Positions 7,364 through 16,198 of a DNA stretch of 41,601 nucleotides are shown in pieces. The stretch covers positions 7,095-48,695 of the forward strand of contig MGVS01000052.1 in assembly GCA_001800605.1 (NCBI GenBank), read 5' to 3'. This DNA is from Elusimicrobia bacterium RIFOXYD2_FULL_34_15. GTDB lineage: Bacteria; Elusimicrobiota; UBA8919. The notes below the pieces were generated by a model, which saw nothing but the letters and a program-made list of their open reading frames with translations, did not search any database and was not told the origin of the DNA. The first letter of the stretch is position 1; the number at the start of each line of letters is the position of its first letter. Position numbers and translations under genes: made by a program.

Positions 7364-9214
7364 ATGATTAAAAGTGTAATTTTAAAATACCGGCGGTTGC
7401 TGATTATTGTTCTTCATTTTATATTTATTGTTTTATCATATATTACAGCATTTTATATAAGATTTGATTTTACATTTCCTAAAGAATACTTACAAGTTGT
7501 AGAAAGAACCATCCCGCTTTTAATTTTAATTAAATTATTATTCTTTTATTCTTTTGGTTTATTTGTCGGGCTATGGCGATATGTAAGTATCGGAGATATT
7601 TGGAAAATTTTGCTTGCAAATATGTTGTCTTCTGTTACTTTTTTTGGCGGAGTTGTATTCTACCGCGGTTTAGTAGGATATCCGCGTTCTGTTTTTATAC
7701 TTGATTTTATTTTATGTGTAGCTATTGTATCAGGTGTTAGATTTCTTACAAGATTAATAAGAGAAAAATCCAAAATTGATCTTTCTGAAAAAAGGAAGAA
7801 AGTACTTATTGTAGGAGCCGGAGATGCAGGTGTCCTGACATTAAAAGAATGCCAAAATAATATTAATATGGATGTTGAGGTAGTTGGTTTTATCGATGAT
7901 GACCCGATTAAAAAAGGACATAATATTTATGGTGTTAAAGTATTTGGTGGAAGGAAACTTATTCCGGATATCGTTGATGGTTATGGTGTTGAAGAAATAA
8001 TTTTAGCGATACCCTCAGCAAGCGGCGATGTGATACGCGAGATACTTTACTATTGTGAATTAACAGATGCGAGGATTAAGACAATTCCCGGGTTAGATAA
8101 AATTTTAGAAGGAAATTTGGAAGTAAAACCCCGTGCAGTTAAACCGGAAGATCTTTTGGGAAGAAAATCGGTAAAAATAGATAAAAAAGAAATAAGTTCT
8201 TGCATAATGGGAAGGACAATTTTAGTTACAGGAGCCGGCGGTTCTATTGGTTCAGAATTGTGCCGTCAAATTGCAAGTTTTTCTCCGGAAAATATAATAT
8301 TAGTAGATAATCATGAGAACTATGTATATTTTTTGGGTATAGAATTCAAGTCAAAATATCCTCAGCTTAAGTTTGATACAATAATTGGTGATATAAAAGA
8401 TATTGGTTTTTTGAGATATGTATTTTCTACTTATAAACCGCAAGTAATATTCCATGCAGCAGCTCACAAGCATGTTCCTTTAATGGAAGAAAATCCTTCG
8501 GCGGCTGTAAAGAACAACGTTGTAGGCACGCGAAATATTATTTATGCCTCGAGTCATTATAAAGCCGAAAGGTTTATTTTGATTTCTACAGATAAGGCAG
8601 TGAATGCTAGTAGTGTAATGGGAGCTACCAAACGAATAGCTGAAAAAATATTACAAGCAAAATCTAAAAATAGTAAAACAAAATTTATGGCGGTTAGATT
8701 TGGTAATGTATTAGGTTCTTCGGGAAGTGTTATTCCGCTTTTTAAAAAACAAATAGAAGAAGGCGGTCCTGTAACTGTTACGCATCCGGATGTTAAAAGG
8801 TATTTCATGAGTATTTCTGAAGCATCACAATTGGTGCTGCAAGCGGGAGCGATAGGTACGGGTGGTGAAATATTTGTACTTGATATGGGTGAACAAATAA
8901 AAATTGTGGATATAGCAAAAAACTTAATTGCATTTTCTGGGCTTAAATTAGGAAGAGATATTTCTATTGAATATGTAGGTTTAAGACCCGGTGAAAAACT
9001 TTTCGAAGAGATTTTATTAAATACGGAAGAAGATAAAGTTACAAAAAATGATAAAATTTATATAACTAAACCCGGTGATTTTGATTCAGCAAAGATAAGG
9101 AAACAAATAAGAGAATTGGAAAAATATGCGAATAATTTTGATGATGATAAAATAACTGATATGATAAAACGAATGGTTCCTTCATATAAACCCGAATCTA
9201 AAAGTAAAGATTAA
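7364..9214 (+). CDS. wbpM: WbpM-type membrane UDP-GlcNAc 4,6-dehydratase (inverting/retaining CapD family)
   Basis: Membrane-anchored nucleotide-sugar dehydratase producing UDP-2-acetamido-2,6-dideoxy-4-keto-D-hexose for the WbpV homologue. The N-terminal ~130 residues form four membrane helices with the conserved FYIRFDF and GLWRYVS segments. A first Rossmann (CoA-binding-like) domain starts at VLIVGAGDAGVL, and the catalytic SDR domain begins at TGAGGSIGSE near residue 290. The catalytic pair is M419-G-A-T-K423 in the S-M-K arrangement described for WbpM. GLRPGEKLFEE is the C-terminal substrate motif. The track start is TTG 7355; ATG 7364 is also possible and is used here (616 aa), although neither has a strong ribosome site. 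Confidence 0.92.
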   Translation: MIKSVILKYRRLLIIVLHFIFIVLSYITAFYIRFDFTFPKEYLQVVERTIPLLILIKLLFFYSFGLFVGLWRYVSIGDIWKILLANMLSSVTFFGGVVFYRGLVGYPRSVFILDFILCVAIVSGVRFLTRLIREKSKIDLSEKRKKVLIVGAGDAGVLTLKECQNNINMDVEVVGFIDDDPIKKGHNIYGVKVFGGRKLIPDIVDGYGVEEIILAIPSASGDVIREILYYCELTDARIKTIPGLDKILEGNLEVKPRAVKPEDLLGRKSVKIDKKEISSCIMGRTILVTGAGGSIGSELCRQIASFSPENIILVDNHENYVYFLGIEFKSKYPQLKFDTIIGDIKDIGFLRYVFSTYKPQVIFHAAAHKHVPLMEENPSAAVKNNVVGTRNIIYASSHYKAERFILISTDKAVNASSVMGATKRIAEKILQAKSKNSKTKFMAVRFGNVLGSSGSVIPLFKKQIEEGGPVTVTHPDVKRYFMSISEASQLVLQAGAIGTGGEIFVLDMGEQIKIVDIAKNLIAFSGLKLGRDISIEYVGLRPGEKLFEEILLNTEEDKVTKNDKIYITKPGDFDSAKIRKQIRELEKYANNFDDDKITDMIKRMVPSYKPESKSKD

Positions 9215-9220
9215 TTTTTC

Positions 9221-9226
9221 AAGGAG
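9221..9226 (+). promoter_or_regulatory. Ribosome binding site deciding a TTG start
   Basis: AAGGAG lies nine bases before TTG 9236. The next in-frame residues, NIAIDARSVNN, are the conserved beginning of this GT4 subfamily, so the TTG is very likely the true start. Confidence 0.75.
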
Positions 9227-9235
9227 TCAAAATCA

Positions 9236-10324
9236 TTGAATATAGCTATAGATGCCAGGTCGGTGAATAATAATAAAACCGGCATAGGAAATTATATTGT
9301 AAACTTAGTAGATGGTTTAAAAGCAGCTGATAAAGGAAATAATTATGTTGTTTATACAGAGAAAGTAAGACATAGTATAAAAAAAATACCAATAATATCT
9401 GCTATAAGCAGAATATTTTATTTGTTTTATGATAATCTTGTATTTCCGTTTGTTTTGCTTGTAAATAAAATAGACGTATATCATTGTCCGGCATTTATTT
9501 TGCCGTTGTTTAATTTTAAGTATAAAAAAGTTATCACGATCGCTGATTTGGGTTTTTATGTGTTTGGTAATAACTTTTCAAAGAAATGGCATGCACGGCA
9601 TCTTAAATTCATGCTCCCGATTTCAGTAAAAAAAGCAGATAAGATAATAGCAATAAGTGATTCAACGAAAAAACAGATTGTAGAGATTTTCGGTGTTCCG
9701 GAAGAAAAAGTGAAAACTATTTATCTTGGGGTTTCGGAGAAATACAAAGTTATTGAAGATAAAAAAGTAATAGAATCTTTATTGGAAAAATACCAAATAA
9801 AAAAACCTTTTATTTTATTCGTAGGTAATATGGACCCTCGGAAAAATTTGAAAAGGCTCATATCCGCATTTCGTAAATTAAAGGTAAATAAAAGTAATTT
9901 ACAATTGGTGATAATTGGAAGAAAAGGAGAATTGTTCCAGCAAGACATTTTAGAAGAAGTAAAAAGAGGGGATATTGTTTTAACCGGATATTTAGATGAG
10001 GATGCAGTTATTTGTTTATATAATGCTGCTTCGGTATTTGTGTTTCCTTCCTTATATGAAGGTTTTGGCTTGCCGATTCTTGAGGCGATGGCATGTGGTT
10101 GTCCGGTTGTAACCTCGAAAGTTTATTCTATGCCGGAAGTAGCCGGTAATGCTGCAATTCTAATAAATCCGGAAAAAGTTGATGAAATTTCGGAGGCTGT
10201 ATTAAATATAATGGATGATAATAAATTGCGGGAAAATTTAATAGCCAAAGGTTTTGAGAGAGCTAAGAAATTTAATTGGGAAAAAACCGCTTTAGAAACA
10301 ATGGAAGTATTTAAAACAATATAA
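9236..10324 (+). CDS. GT4 glycosyltransferase
   Basis: A retaining GT-B glycosyltransferase of the 'DARxxxxxxTGIGNY' type that transfers a sugar, often mannose or a deoxyhexose, to a lipid-linked oligosaccharide at the cytoplasmic membrane face. The N-terminal acceptor domain opens with MNIAIDARSVNNNKTGIGNY. The donor half starts near FILFVGNMDPRKNLKRL and contains [19 protein letters not shown], the EX7E donor-site motif. The length (362 aa) is normal. It is paralogous to the genes at 12351 and 16199, which share the same N-terminal and donor motifs. Donor and linkage cannot be read from sequence. Confidence 0.9.
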   Translation: MNIAIDARSVNNNKTGIGNYIVNLVDGLKAADKGNNYVVYTEKVRHSIKKIPIISAISRIFYLFYDNLVFPFVLLVNKIDVYHCPAFILPLFNFKYKKVITIADLGFYVFGNNFSKKWHARHLKFMLPISVKKADKIIAISDSTKKQIVEIFGVPEEKVKTIYLGVSEKYKVIEDKKVIESLLEKYQIKKPFILFVGNMDPRKNLKRLISAFRKLKVNKSNLQLVIIGRKGELFQQDILEEVKRGDIVLTGYLDEDAVICLYNAASVFVFPSLYEGFGLPILEAMACGCPVVTSKVYSMPEVAGNAAILINPEKVDEISEAVLNIMDDNKLRENLIAKGFERAKKFNWEKTALETMEVFKTI

Positions 10325-10330
10325 AAATTT

Positions 10331-11608
10331 ATGCTAAATTTTACAGATCCTGTAACATATATCTTCTTATCAGTATTTTTTACTGCCCTGGGCGGAATTT
10401 CTCTGTACAATATAGGACCAATCCATTTTAGGCCTTACCAAATACCGTTAATAATAGCTTTACTTCTATTAATATTTAAATTTTTAATATCTAATAAGAA
10501 AATAGTATTACCGATACAATTTTTTCTTGTATTACTGATATTTTATATTACTATAATTATTTCTTTTTTAAATGCTCCTTTTCCAATTCTGACATTAAAA
10601 CAATCTATACTTTTATTTCTATATGTAATTTTATACTTTTTAATAATCAATGTCTGCACTAATAAAAAAAATATTCTTCAACTTCACAAAGTAATAATAT
10701 TTTCATGTTTTGTAGCTTGCGTATATGGTGTTATAATGTTAGTTTTGACAAATTTGCCAAATCACGGGAGGGAAGGGGGGTATTTTTACAGCAGACCGCG
10801 TTCTTTTTTTGTTGAACCTAATGAATTTGGAGAATATCTTGTTTTTGTATTCGGTTATATTTTTTCCGAATATGCTTCTCGTAAAAAAATAGTAAATAGA
10901 AGAATATTTTGGATTACATTTTACTTAATACTGATTTTATTGGTTCCTAATATGAGCAGGGGTTCCTGGTTGGGTTGTGTTGTTATTATGTTTCTTGTTT
11001 TTTATTATCAAGATAAATTAAAATTAATTAAAGTAAATTTTGCGAAAAAAATAAAGACAGTATTTTTTATATTTTGTTTTTCTGTAATAACATTGTTAGT
11101 TGTATCAAAATTTATTCCGAAAAGATGGAATATGTCAGTTGCAGAAGTTGTTACTTCAAGGATATCTTCTTTATTTAGCGGTACAGATGCAACGAGTTCA
11201 ATACGTATTGATAGTAATAAAAAGGCGTTCAAAACGATGTTTGAATATCCATTTACCGGAATAGGTTTGGGAAATGCTTTTACTGTCATGCAAGATGTAA
11301 AAAAGAATGACGGAAAATTACCCAATGTAATAGTAGCTACATCATCTAATTTTATTGCTGATCTAGGTATGGAGTTGGGATTATTCGGATTAGGAAGTTT
11401 CATTTTATTCCTTTTCTTTGTTTTTTTTAAAGGGATATTTAGTCTTAAAAAGATAAAAGATACAGATCTGCTTGTTGTTTATATAGGTGCTTTTGCCTCG
11501 TATATAGGATTATTAATAAATAGTTTAACATACTCAAGTTATTTATTGCCATTCCTTTGGATTTCGGCCGGAATTATTTCTGCAGGGGTTATTAATGACG
11601 AGTTGTAA
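10331..11608 (+). CDS. O-antigen polymerase/ligase-like membrane protein (Wzy/WaaL superfamily)
   Basis: A polytopic inner-membrane protein of 425 aa with about 10-12 hydrophobic segments. It is probably the periplasmic polymerase (Wzy) or a ligase for the cluster's repeat unit. Support comes from the long periplasmic-loop segment GREGGYFYSRPRSFFVEPNEF and the following P-N-M-S-R-G-S-W motif. These match the Wzy_C 'sRP.g.f.nPN..g...' and 'SRg.wl' patterns. It sits six bases after a GT4 gene and overlaps the next gene by 14 bases. No Wzx flippase or ABC transporter is visible in the window, so the export route of the glycan must lie elsewhere. Confidence 0.82.
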   Translation: MLNFTDPVTYIFLSVFFTALGGISLYNIGPIHFRPYQIPLIIALLLLIFKFLISNKKIVLPIQFFLVLLIFYITIIISFLNAPFPILTLKQSILLFLYVILYFLIINVCTNKKNILQLHKVIIFSCFVACVYGVIMLVLTNLPNHGREGGYFYSRPRSFFVEPNEFGEYLVFVFGYIFSEYASRKKIVNRRIFWITFYLILILLVPNMSRGSWLGCVVIMFLVFYYQDKLKLIKVNFAKKIKTVFFIFCFSVITLLVVSKFIPKRWNMSVAEVVTSRISSLFSGTDATSSIRIDSNKKAFKTMFEYPFTGIGLGNAFTVMQDVKKNDGKLPNVIVATSSNFIADLGMELGLFGLGSFILFLFFVFFKGIFSLKKIKDTDLLVVYIGAFASYIGLLINSLTYSSYLLPFLWISAGIISAGVINDEL

Positions 11609-12335
11609 AGAATTAAGTGAGTTGTATGAAGCTGCTATTTCCGGTATTCTATTAGGCAATAAAGATTTGTCGCATTTATCCAATAAGGTTGGAATTAAAA
11701 ATTATATTAAAATTGCAGATGAAATAAAGAAAATAATTAAAAAAGGTAAGATTCTTGATTGGGGTTGTGGTTATGGACATATGACTTATTTGCTTAGAAA
11801 CAGGGATATAGAATCTATGCCGTATGAAGTTGAAAAGCGTGATAACCTTGAAAAATTTCAAATATTTTCAAAATTAAATATAATTTTTGGTGATAATGAG
11901 CATAGATTACCCTTTGAGACTGGATTTTTTGATGGCGTGCTATCCTGCGGAACTCTTGAGCATGTTTCCGATATAAATTCTTCCTTAATTGAAGTTAGCA
12001 GGATACTTAAAAAGGATGGGTTTTTTTTTATTTATATGCTGCCTAACAAACGGTCTTATGCGGAATGGATAGCAGAAAAAAGAGGTAAAAGCATACATCC
12101 CGTTAAATATAATATTAAAGAAATTTCGAAAATTCTAGGGAATTTTGGTTATAAAATAATCACAATAAGAAGGAGCAATTTACTTCCAAAGAATTTGACT
12201 GACTTGCCTTTTATTATAAAAAAAATATACGGAAGTTTATCTTTTTTGATAATTCCAATAGATAGTCTTCTCTCTAAAATTCCTTTATTAAATCAATTTT
12301 GCGGTGTATTCGAAATTGTAGCTAAAAAAAAATAA
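11595..12335 (+). CDS. Class I SAM-dependent methyltransferase
   Basis: A 246-aa methyltransferase of the Methyltransf_11/23 type. Motif I is ILDWGCGYGHMT, the acidic post-I region is YEVEKRDNLEKF, and SCGTLEHVSDINSSLIEVSRILKKDGF is the typical motif II/III region of enzymes acting on sugars or lipids. The C-terminus has hydrophobic stretches (LSFLIIPIDSLLSKI) that may bring it to the membrane. It overlaps the polymerase-like gene by 14 bases and is followed 15 bases later by a GT4 gene, so it probably modifies the same glycan. The metK-ahcY pair downstream would recycle its cofactor. The substrate is unknown. Confidence 0.85.
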   Translation: MTSCKELSELYEAAISGILLGNKDLSHLSNKVGIKNYIKIADEIKKIIKKGKILDWGCGYGHMTYLLRNRDIESMPYEVEKRDNLEKFQIFSKLNIIFGDNEHRLPFETGFFDGVLSCGTLEHVSDINSSLIEVSRILKKDGFFFIYMLPNKRSYAEWIAEKRGKSIHPVKYNIKEISKILGNFGYKIITIRRSNLLPKNLTDLPFIIKKIYGSLSFLIIPIDSLLSKIPLLNQFCGVFEIVAKKK

Positions 12336-12350
12336 GAATAAATAATTAAT

Positions 12351-13457
12351 ATGAAAATATTGTTAGATTCAAGGATGATAAATAATTCCGGAGTTGGAAC
12401 ATATATTAGAAATTTATTAAAAAATTATGAAAAATCAAATGAAAATATCTATGTATATGCATTGACAAATAATTCTGTCTATGAAATATCAGGAAAAAAA
12501 TCTAAAATTGAAATTGTAGAAGTAAAGTATTCTACTCCGATTTATTCAATTAGAGAACAGATTGTTTTACCCTATTATATTAACAAAATAAAACCGGATT
12601 TGGTTCATTTTCCGAATTTCAATGTATCATATTTTTTAAAAACACCTTTTGTCGTTACAATACATGATTTAATTTATTATCTTCATGCCGATGCATGTCC
12701 AAATAAAATAGGGTATTTATATGCAAGGGTTATGATGAAACATGCGGCTCGAAAGGCAAAATTAATTATAACGGACTCGATGTATAGTAAAAAAGATATT
12801 GTTCAAAATTTAAATGTTTCTGAAGAAAAAGTTCATGTAATTAATCCGGGGATAAATAAAAATTATTTACATGTAGAGAATAGTCAGAATATTTTAAAAA
12901 AATATAAATTACCGGCTAATTATATATTCTATATTGGTAATCATGAGCCGCGAAAAAATATAATGGGAATAATAACGGCATATTCAAAAAGTAAATATCG
13001 TAATGATTATTTTTTAGTAATCGGCGGAAAGAAGGATTTAAGAAGGAAAGATATTTATAATATTATAGAAAATCTAAAATTAGAAAAACGTGTAATTTTT
13101 ACTGATTATATTGAAGAGGAAGATTTGCCTGCAATTTATAGTGCAGCAAAGTTATTTATATTTCCTTCGTTTTACGAAGGATTTGGTTTGCCGCCTTTAG
13201 AAGCAATGGCTTGCGGAACTCCGGTAATTTCTTCAAATGCTTCTTCATTACCTGAAATTTTGGGAGATGCATCAATTTTTGTTAATCCTACTAATATTGA
13301 TGAATTAACCGGGGCAATAGATAATATATTAAATAATAAAAATTTAGCTGATGATCTTATTAAAAAAGGATATGAGCAAGTAAAAAAATATTCTTGGGAT
13401 ACGGCTGCAATTAAAACAATAGATATTTATAAAAACGCTTTGGGATATATAAAATGA
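12351..13457 (+). CDS. GT4 glycosyltransferase
   Basis: GT-B family 4 enzyme, 368 aa, opening with MKILLDSRMINNSGVGTYIRN. HFPNFNVSYFLKTPFVVTIH lies in the acceptor domain, followed by the donor half with YIGNHEPRKNIMGI and the EX7E motif [19 protein letters not shown]. It shares the sequence around YSTPIYSIREQIVLP with the gene at 16199 ([10 protein letters not shown]), so these two are the closest paralogues in the window. It probably adds one sugar of the repeat unit on the cytoplasmic membrane face. The stop overlaps the next start as ATGA, consistent with translational coupling to the radical SAM gene. Confidence 0.9.
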   Translation: MKILLDSRMINNSGVGTYIRNLLKNYEKSNENIYVYALTNNSVYEISGKKSKIEIVEVKYSTPIYSIREQIVLPYYINKIKPDLVHFPNFNVSYFLKTPFVVTIHDLIYYLHADACPNKIGYLYARVMMKHAARKAKLIITDSMYSKKDIVQNLNVSEEKVHVINPGINKNYLHVENSQNILKKYKLPANYIFYIGNHEPRKNIMGIITAYSKSKYRNDYFLVIGGKKDLRRKDIYNIIENLKLEKRVIFTDYIEEEDLPAIYSAAKLFIFPSFYEGFGLPPLEAMACGTPVISSNASSLPEILGDASIFVNPTNIDELTGAIDNILNNKNLADDLIKKGYEQVKKYSWDTAAIKTIDIYKNALGYIK

Positions 13458-14893
13458 GATTCAATCGCATATTATTAGTTTTTCCGGAATACAAACATAC
13501 CCAGTTTGGTGCCACTCATCCGCCGGTTGGGTTAGGTTATCTTTCTGAAATCCTAAAAGTTAATAATATCGTCCATGAAGTTGTTGATATGCGATTAGGA
13601 TGCGATTTAAAAGGCTTAAAGCAGAAAATACAGAAATTTAATCCTGATGCGGTTGCCATAAGTATGATGACACTCATGCATAAAGAGACATATGGGATAA
13701 TAGAAGAAATAAAAAAATCATTTTCAAATATTAAAATAATAGTAGGTGGTCCGCATATTTCTACATTCAGAGAACGGGCGTTGGAACAATGTAAATCAAT
13801 AGATTTTGGAGTAACAAGAGAAGGCGAAATAACTTTGATTGAGTTGTGTCAAGGGTTGGATTATGAAAAAATAAAAGGACTTATATTTAGAAAAAATGAT
13901 GAGGTTGTTTACACGGGTGAGAGGGAATTTATATTAGATTTGGATTCAATACCTTTTCCAAAGTATGAAAAGTTTGACTTAAAAAAATATATAACTGAAG
14001 AGATAGCAATACTAACTTCAAGGGGCTGTCCGTATAGTTGTATTTACTGTCCGGTAAAGACAGCAATTGGCAGGAAATTTAGAGTAAGAAGCCCCAAAAA
14101 TGTTGTCAAAGAAATCCAATATTGGTATGAAAATGGAAGACGGTCATTCGGAATAGTTGATGACAATTTCATGATGATAAAGGAAAGAGTTCTAAATATT
14201 TGCAGTGAAATAGAAAATCAATCATTAACTAAGCTTGAATTAAGATGTCCTAATGGTATAAGGGCAGATCAGTATGACCATGAGCTTTTAAGTAAAATGA
14301 AAAAGATTGGTTTTGAATATTTAGCAATAGGTGTTGAAGCTGGTAATAATAAAATTTTAGAAAATATAAAAAAGGGTGAAAAAATAGAAGTTATAAAAAA
14401 AGCGATTGAAGATGCATGTAATTTGGGTTATGAAGTAATTCTTTTTTTTCTTGTTGGTTCTCCCGGGGAAACATGGATGGATATTGAAGATTCAGTGAAA
14501 GTGGCGCTTGCATATCCTGTTTTTGACGCAAAATTTTACAATCTAATACCTTTTCCAGATACCGAATTATTCACTTTGGTCAGTGAAAAAAAATATTTTA
14601 TCAGAAATCCTGATGATTATTTGAACGATGCTTCACATTGGGATGTTAATCCGGTTTTTGCAACGCCTGAGCTATCCTTTGAACAGAGGGTCAATGCACT
14701 TAAATATACAAATAAAATAAGAAAGCGTATTAGAAAAAATGCAATGGAAAGAAAACTTAAAAAATTAGGATTTATGTCAAAATTTTTAGCAAATATTTTT
14801 GTTTTAGACTTTGTCCAGTATCAACTTTTGCATAATTGGTTTTTACGTAAGTTAAGTACGAGTATATTTCGTCGAATTAACAAAAAACATTAG
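13454..14893 (+). CDS. B12-binding-domain radical SAM protein
   Basis: A 479-aa radical SAM enzyme. The N-terminal ~150 residues form a cobalamin-binding-like Rossmann domain (GATHPPVGLGYLSEIL, IIVGGPHIS). I see no DxHxxG lower-ligand motif, which is common in this class (base-off binding). The radical SAM core begins at TSRGCPYSCIYCP, which contains CxxxCxxC for the 4Fe-4S cluster. IGVEAGNNKILENIKKG and FFLVGSPGETWMDIE are typical core strands. A tail of about 80 residues is basic. Relatives carry out methylations or oxidative rearrangements on lipids, hopanoids, phosphonates and antibiotics. Embedding in a glycan operon by an ATGA overlap suggests modification of a glycan or its lipid carrier, but the reaction cannot be assigned. 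Confidence 0.85.
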   Translation: MRFNRILLVFPEYKHTQFGATHPPVGLGYLSEILKVNNIVHEVVDMRLGCDLKGLKQKIQKFNPDAVAISMMTLMHKETYGIIEEIKKSFSNIKIIVGGPHISTFRERALEQCKSIDFGVTREGEITLIELCQGLDYEKIKGLIFRKNDEVVYTGEREFILDLDSIPFPKYEKFDLKKYITEEIAILTSRGCPYSCIYCPVKTAIGRKFRVRSPKNVVKEIQYWYENGRRSFGIVDDNFMMIKERVLNICSEIENQSLTKLELRCPNGIRADQYDHELLSKMKKIGFEYLAIGVEAGNNKILENIKKGEKIEVIKKAIEDACNLGYEVILFFLVGSPGETWMDIEDSVKVALAYPVFDAKFYNLIPFPDTELFTLVSEKKYFIRNPDDYLNDASHWDVNPVFATPELSFEQRVNALKYTNKIRKRIRKNAMERKLKKLGFMSKFLANIFVLDFVQYQLLHNWFLRKLSTSIFRRINKKH

Positions 14894-15031
14894 AGAGCGT
14901 GAAAGTGTCTTATTAATTCAATTAAAATGCAAAATTTTCGCAACTGATACTTTGTTATAAAAATCTTTGATTTAGTGACAGAAAAAAATTAGGTGTTTAT
15001 ATTATTAAAAGCAATTAATAAGATTTTAACA

Positions 15032-15093
15032 TTAATTTTTCATTTTTAATCCCGCAACTATCTCGGGACAAGTTTTTAAATTTTGAATTGTTT
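15032..15093. repeat. 62-bp dispersed repeat, copy 1
   Basis: Matches 22092-22153 at 61 of 62 positions. Its centre holds the hairpin TCCCG-CAACTATCT-CGGGA. It ends 12 bases before ATG 15106, so it occupies the leader of a glycosyltransferase gene. The rest of the gap (14894-15031) is AT-rich with no recognisable site. Confidence 0.85.
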
Positions 15094-15105
15094 ATTTTAA
15101 AAAAT

Positions 15106-16191
15106 ATGAAATTAGCAATTGTACATGATTATCTTAATCAATATGGTGGAGCAGAAAAAGTTATAGAAGCATTAAATGAAGCATTTCCAACGGCTCCAAT
15201 ATATACTTCTATTTATGTTCCTGCTGATATGCCTGAGAGTTTTAAGAAAATGGACATAAGGACTTCGTTTATGCAAAAATTGCCATTTATAAAGAAACGT
15301 TTTAAAGAGTATTTCTTACTTTATCCGTTTGCATTTAAAAGTTTTAATTTTAATGATTATGACGTTATTTTATCTTCAAGCAGTGCATACGCAAAGGGGA
15401 TAAAAATCCCGAAAAATGTTTTACATATATGTTATTGTTACACTCCTACAAGATTTATATGGAGATTCGAGCAATATGTGGAAAATGAAAAACTCAGTAA
15501 TATAAAGAAAAAAATTCTGTTTTATCTTACCCGCATATTGAAGAATTGGGATATTAAAACTGCAGAAAATGTAAACTTTTTTATATCAACATGTGAGAAT
15601 ATTCGGGATAGGATAAAAAATATTTATAAAAAAGAATCCGAGGTAATTTACCCGCCGGTTGAGACTTGTAAATTTTCTATTTCAAAAAATATAGATAAGT
15701 ATTTTTTAGTAGTTTCAAGGCTAAATGCGTATAAAAAAATAGATTTTGTAGTTGAGACATTTAATAATTTAAAATTACCGTTAAGAATAATTGGTGATGG
15801 ACCTCACCGCAAGTACTTAGAAAATATTGCAGAATCAAATATAGAATTTCTGGGTAAGGTTAACGAGAAAGTCTTAGCAGAAAATTATGCAAATTGTCAG
15901 GCTATTATATTTCCTGGGGAAGAAGATTTCGGTATAGTACCTGTTGAAGCTATGGCTTGCGGCAGGCCGGTTATTGCATACGGGGCTGGGGGAGCTTTGG
16001 AAACGGTAATTAATGAAAAAACAGGTATATTTTTTAAAGAACAAAGTGTTTCTTCTTTAAAAGAGGCGGTTAATCACATAACAACAATATCGTTTGATAG
16101 CGATTACATAAAAAAACATACAGAAAAATTTAATAAAGAGAGATTTAAAGAAAAAATAATAAAATTCATAAATAAAAAATATAAGGGATAG
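15106..16191 (+). CDS. WbaZ-like GT4 glycosyltransferase
   Basis: GT-B family 4 enzyme whose N-terminus MKLAIVHDYLNQYGGAEKV and segment HICYCYTPTRFIW are typical of WbaZ-like mannosyl/rhamnosyltransferases. The donor half has YFLVVSRLNAYKKIDFVVE and FPGEEDFGIVPVEAMACGRPV, the EX7E equivalent. The track starts at TTG 15088, adding MFILKN; I prefer ATG 15106, which gives the canonical N-terminus (361 aa). It is paralogous to the gene at 19400 (same HDxLxxxxGGEK opening and HICYCYTP motif). It heads a tight five-gene block that runs to 20509 and is preceded by a repeat-filled gap. Confidence 0.9.
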   Translation: MKLAIVHDYLNQYGGAEKVIEALNEAFPTAPIYTSIYVPADMPESFKKMDIRTSFMQKLPFIKKRFKEYFLLYPFAFKSFNFNDYDVILSSSSAYAKGIKIPKNVLHICYCYTPTRFIWRFEQYVENEKLSNIKKKILFYLTRILKNWDIKTAENVNFFISTCENIRDRIKNIYKKESEVIYPPVETCKFSISKNIDKYFLVVSRLNAYKKIDFVVETFNNLKLPLRIIGDGPHRKYLENIAESNIEFLGKVNEKVLAENYANCQAIIFPGEEDFGIVPVEAMACGRPVIAYGAGGALETVINEKTGIFFKEQSVSSLKEAVNHITTISFDSDYIKKHTEKFNKERFKEKIIKFINKKYKG

Positions 16192-16198
16192 TTTGAAT

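Noticed and set aside
14894-15105. CRISPR array or tRNA in the larger gaps
   Set aside because: No regularly spaced repeats with unique spacers and no cloverleaf with a GGTTCGA-type arm were seen in any gap.
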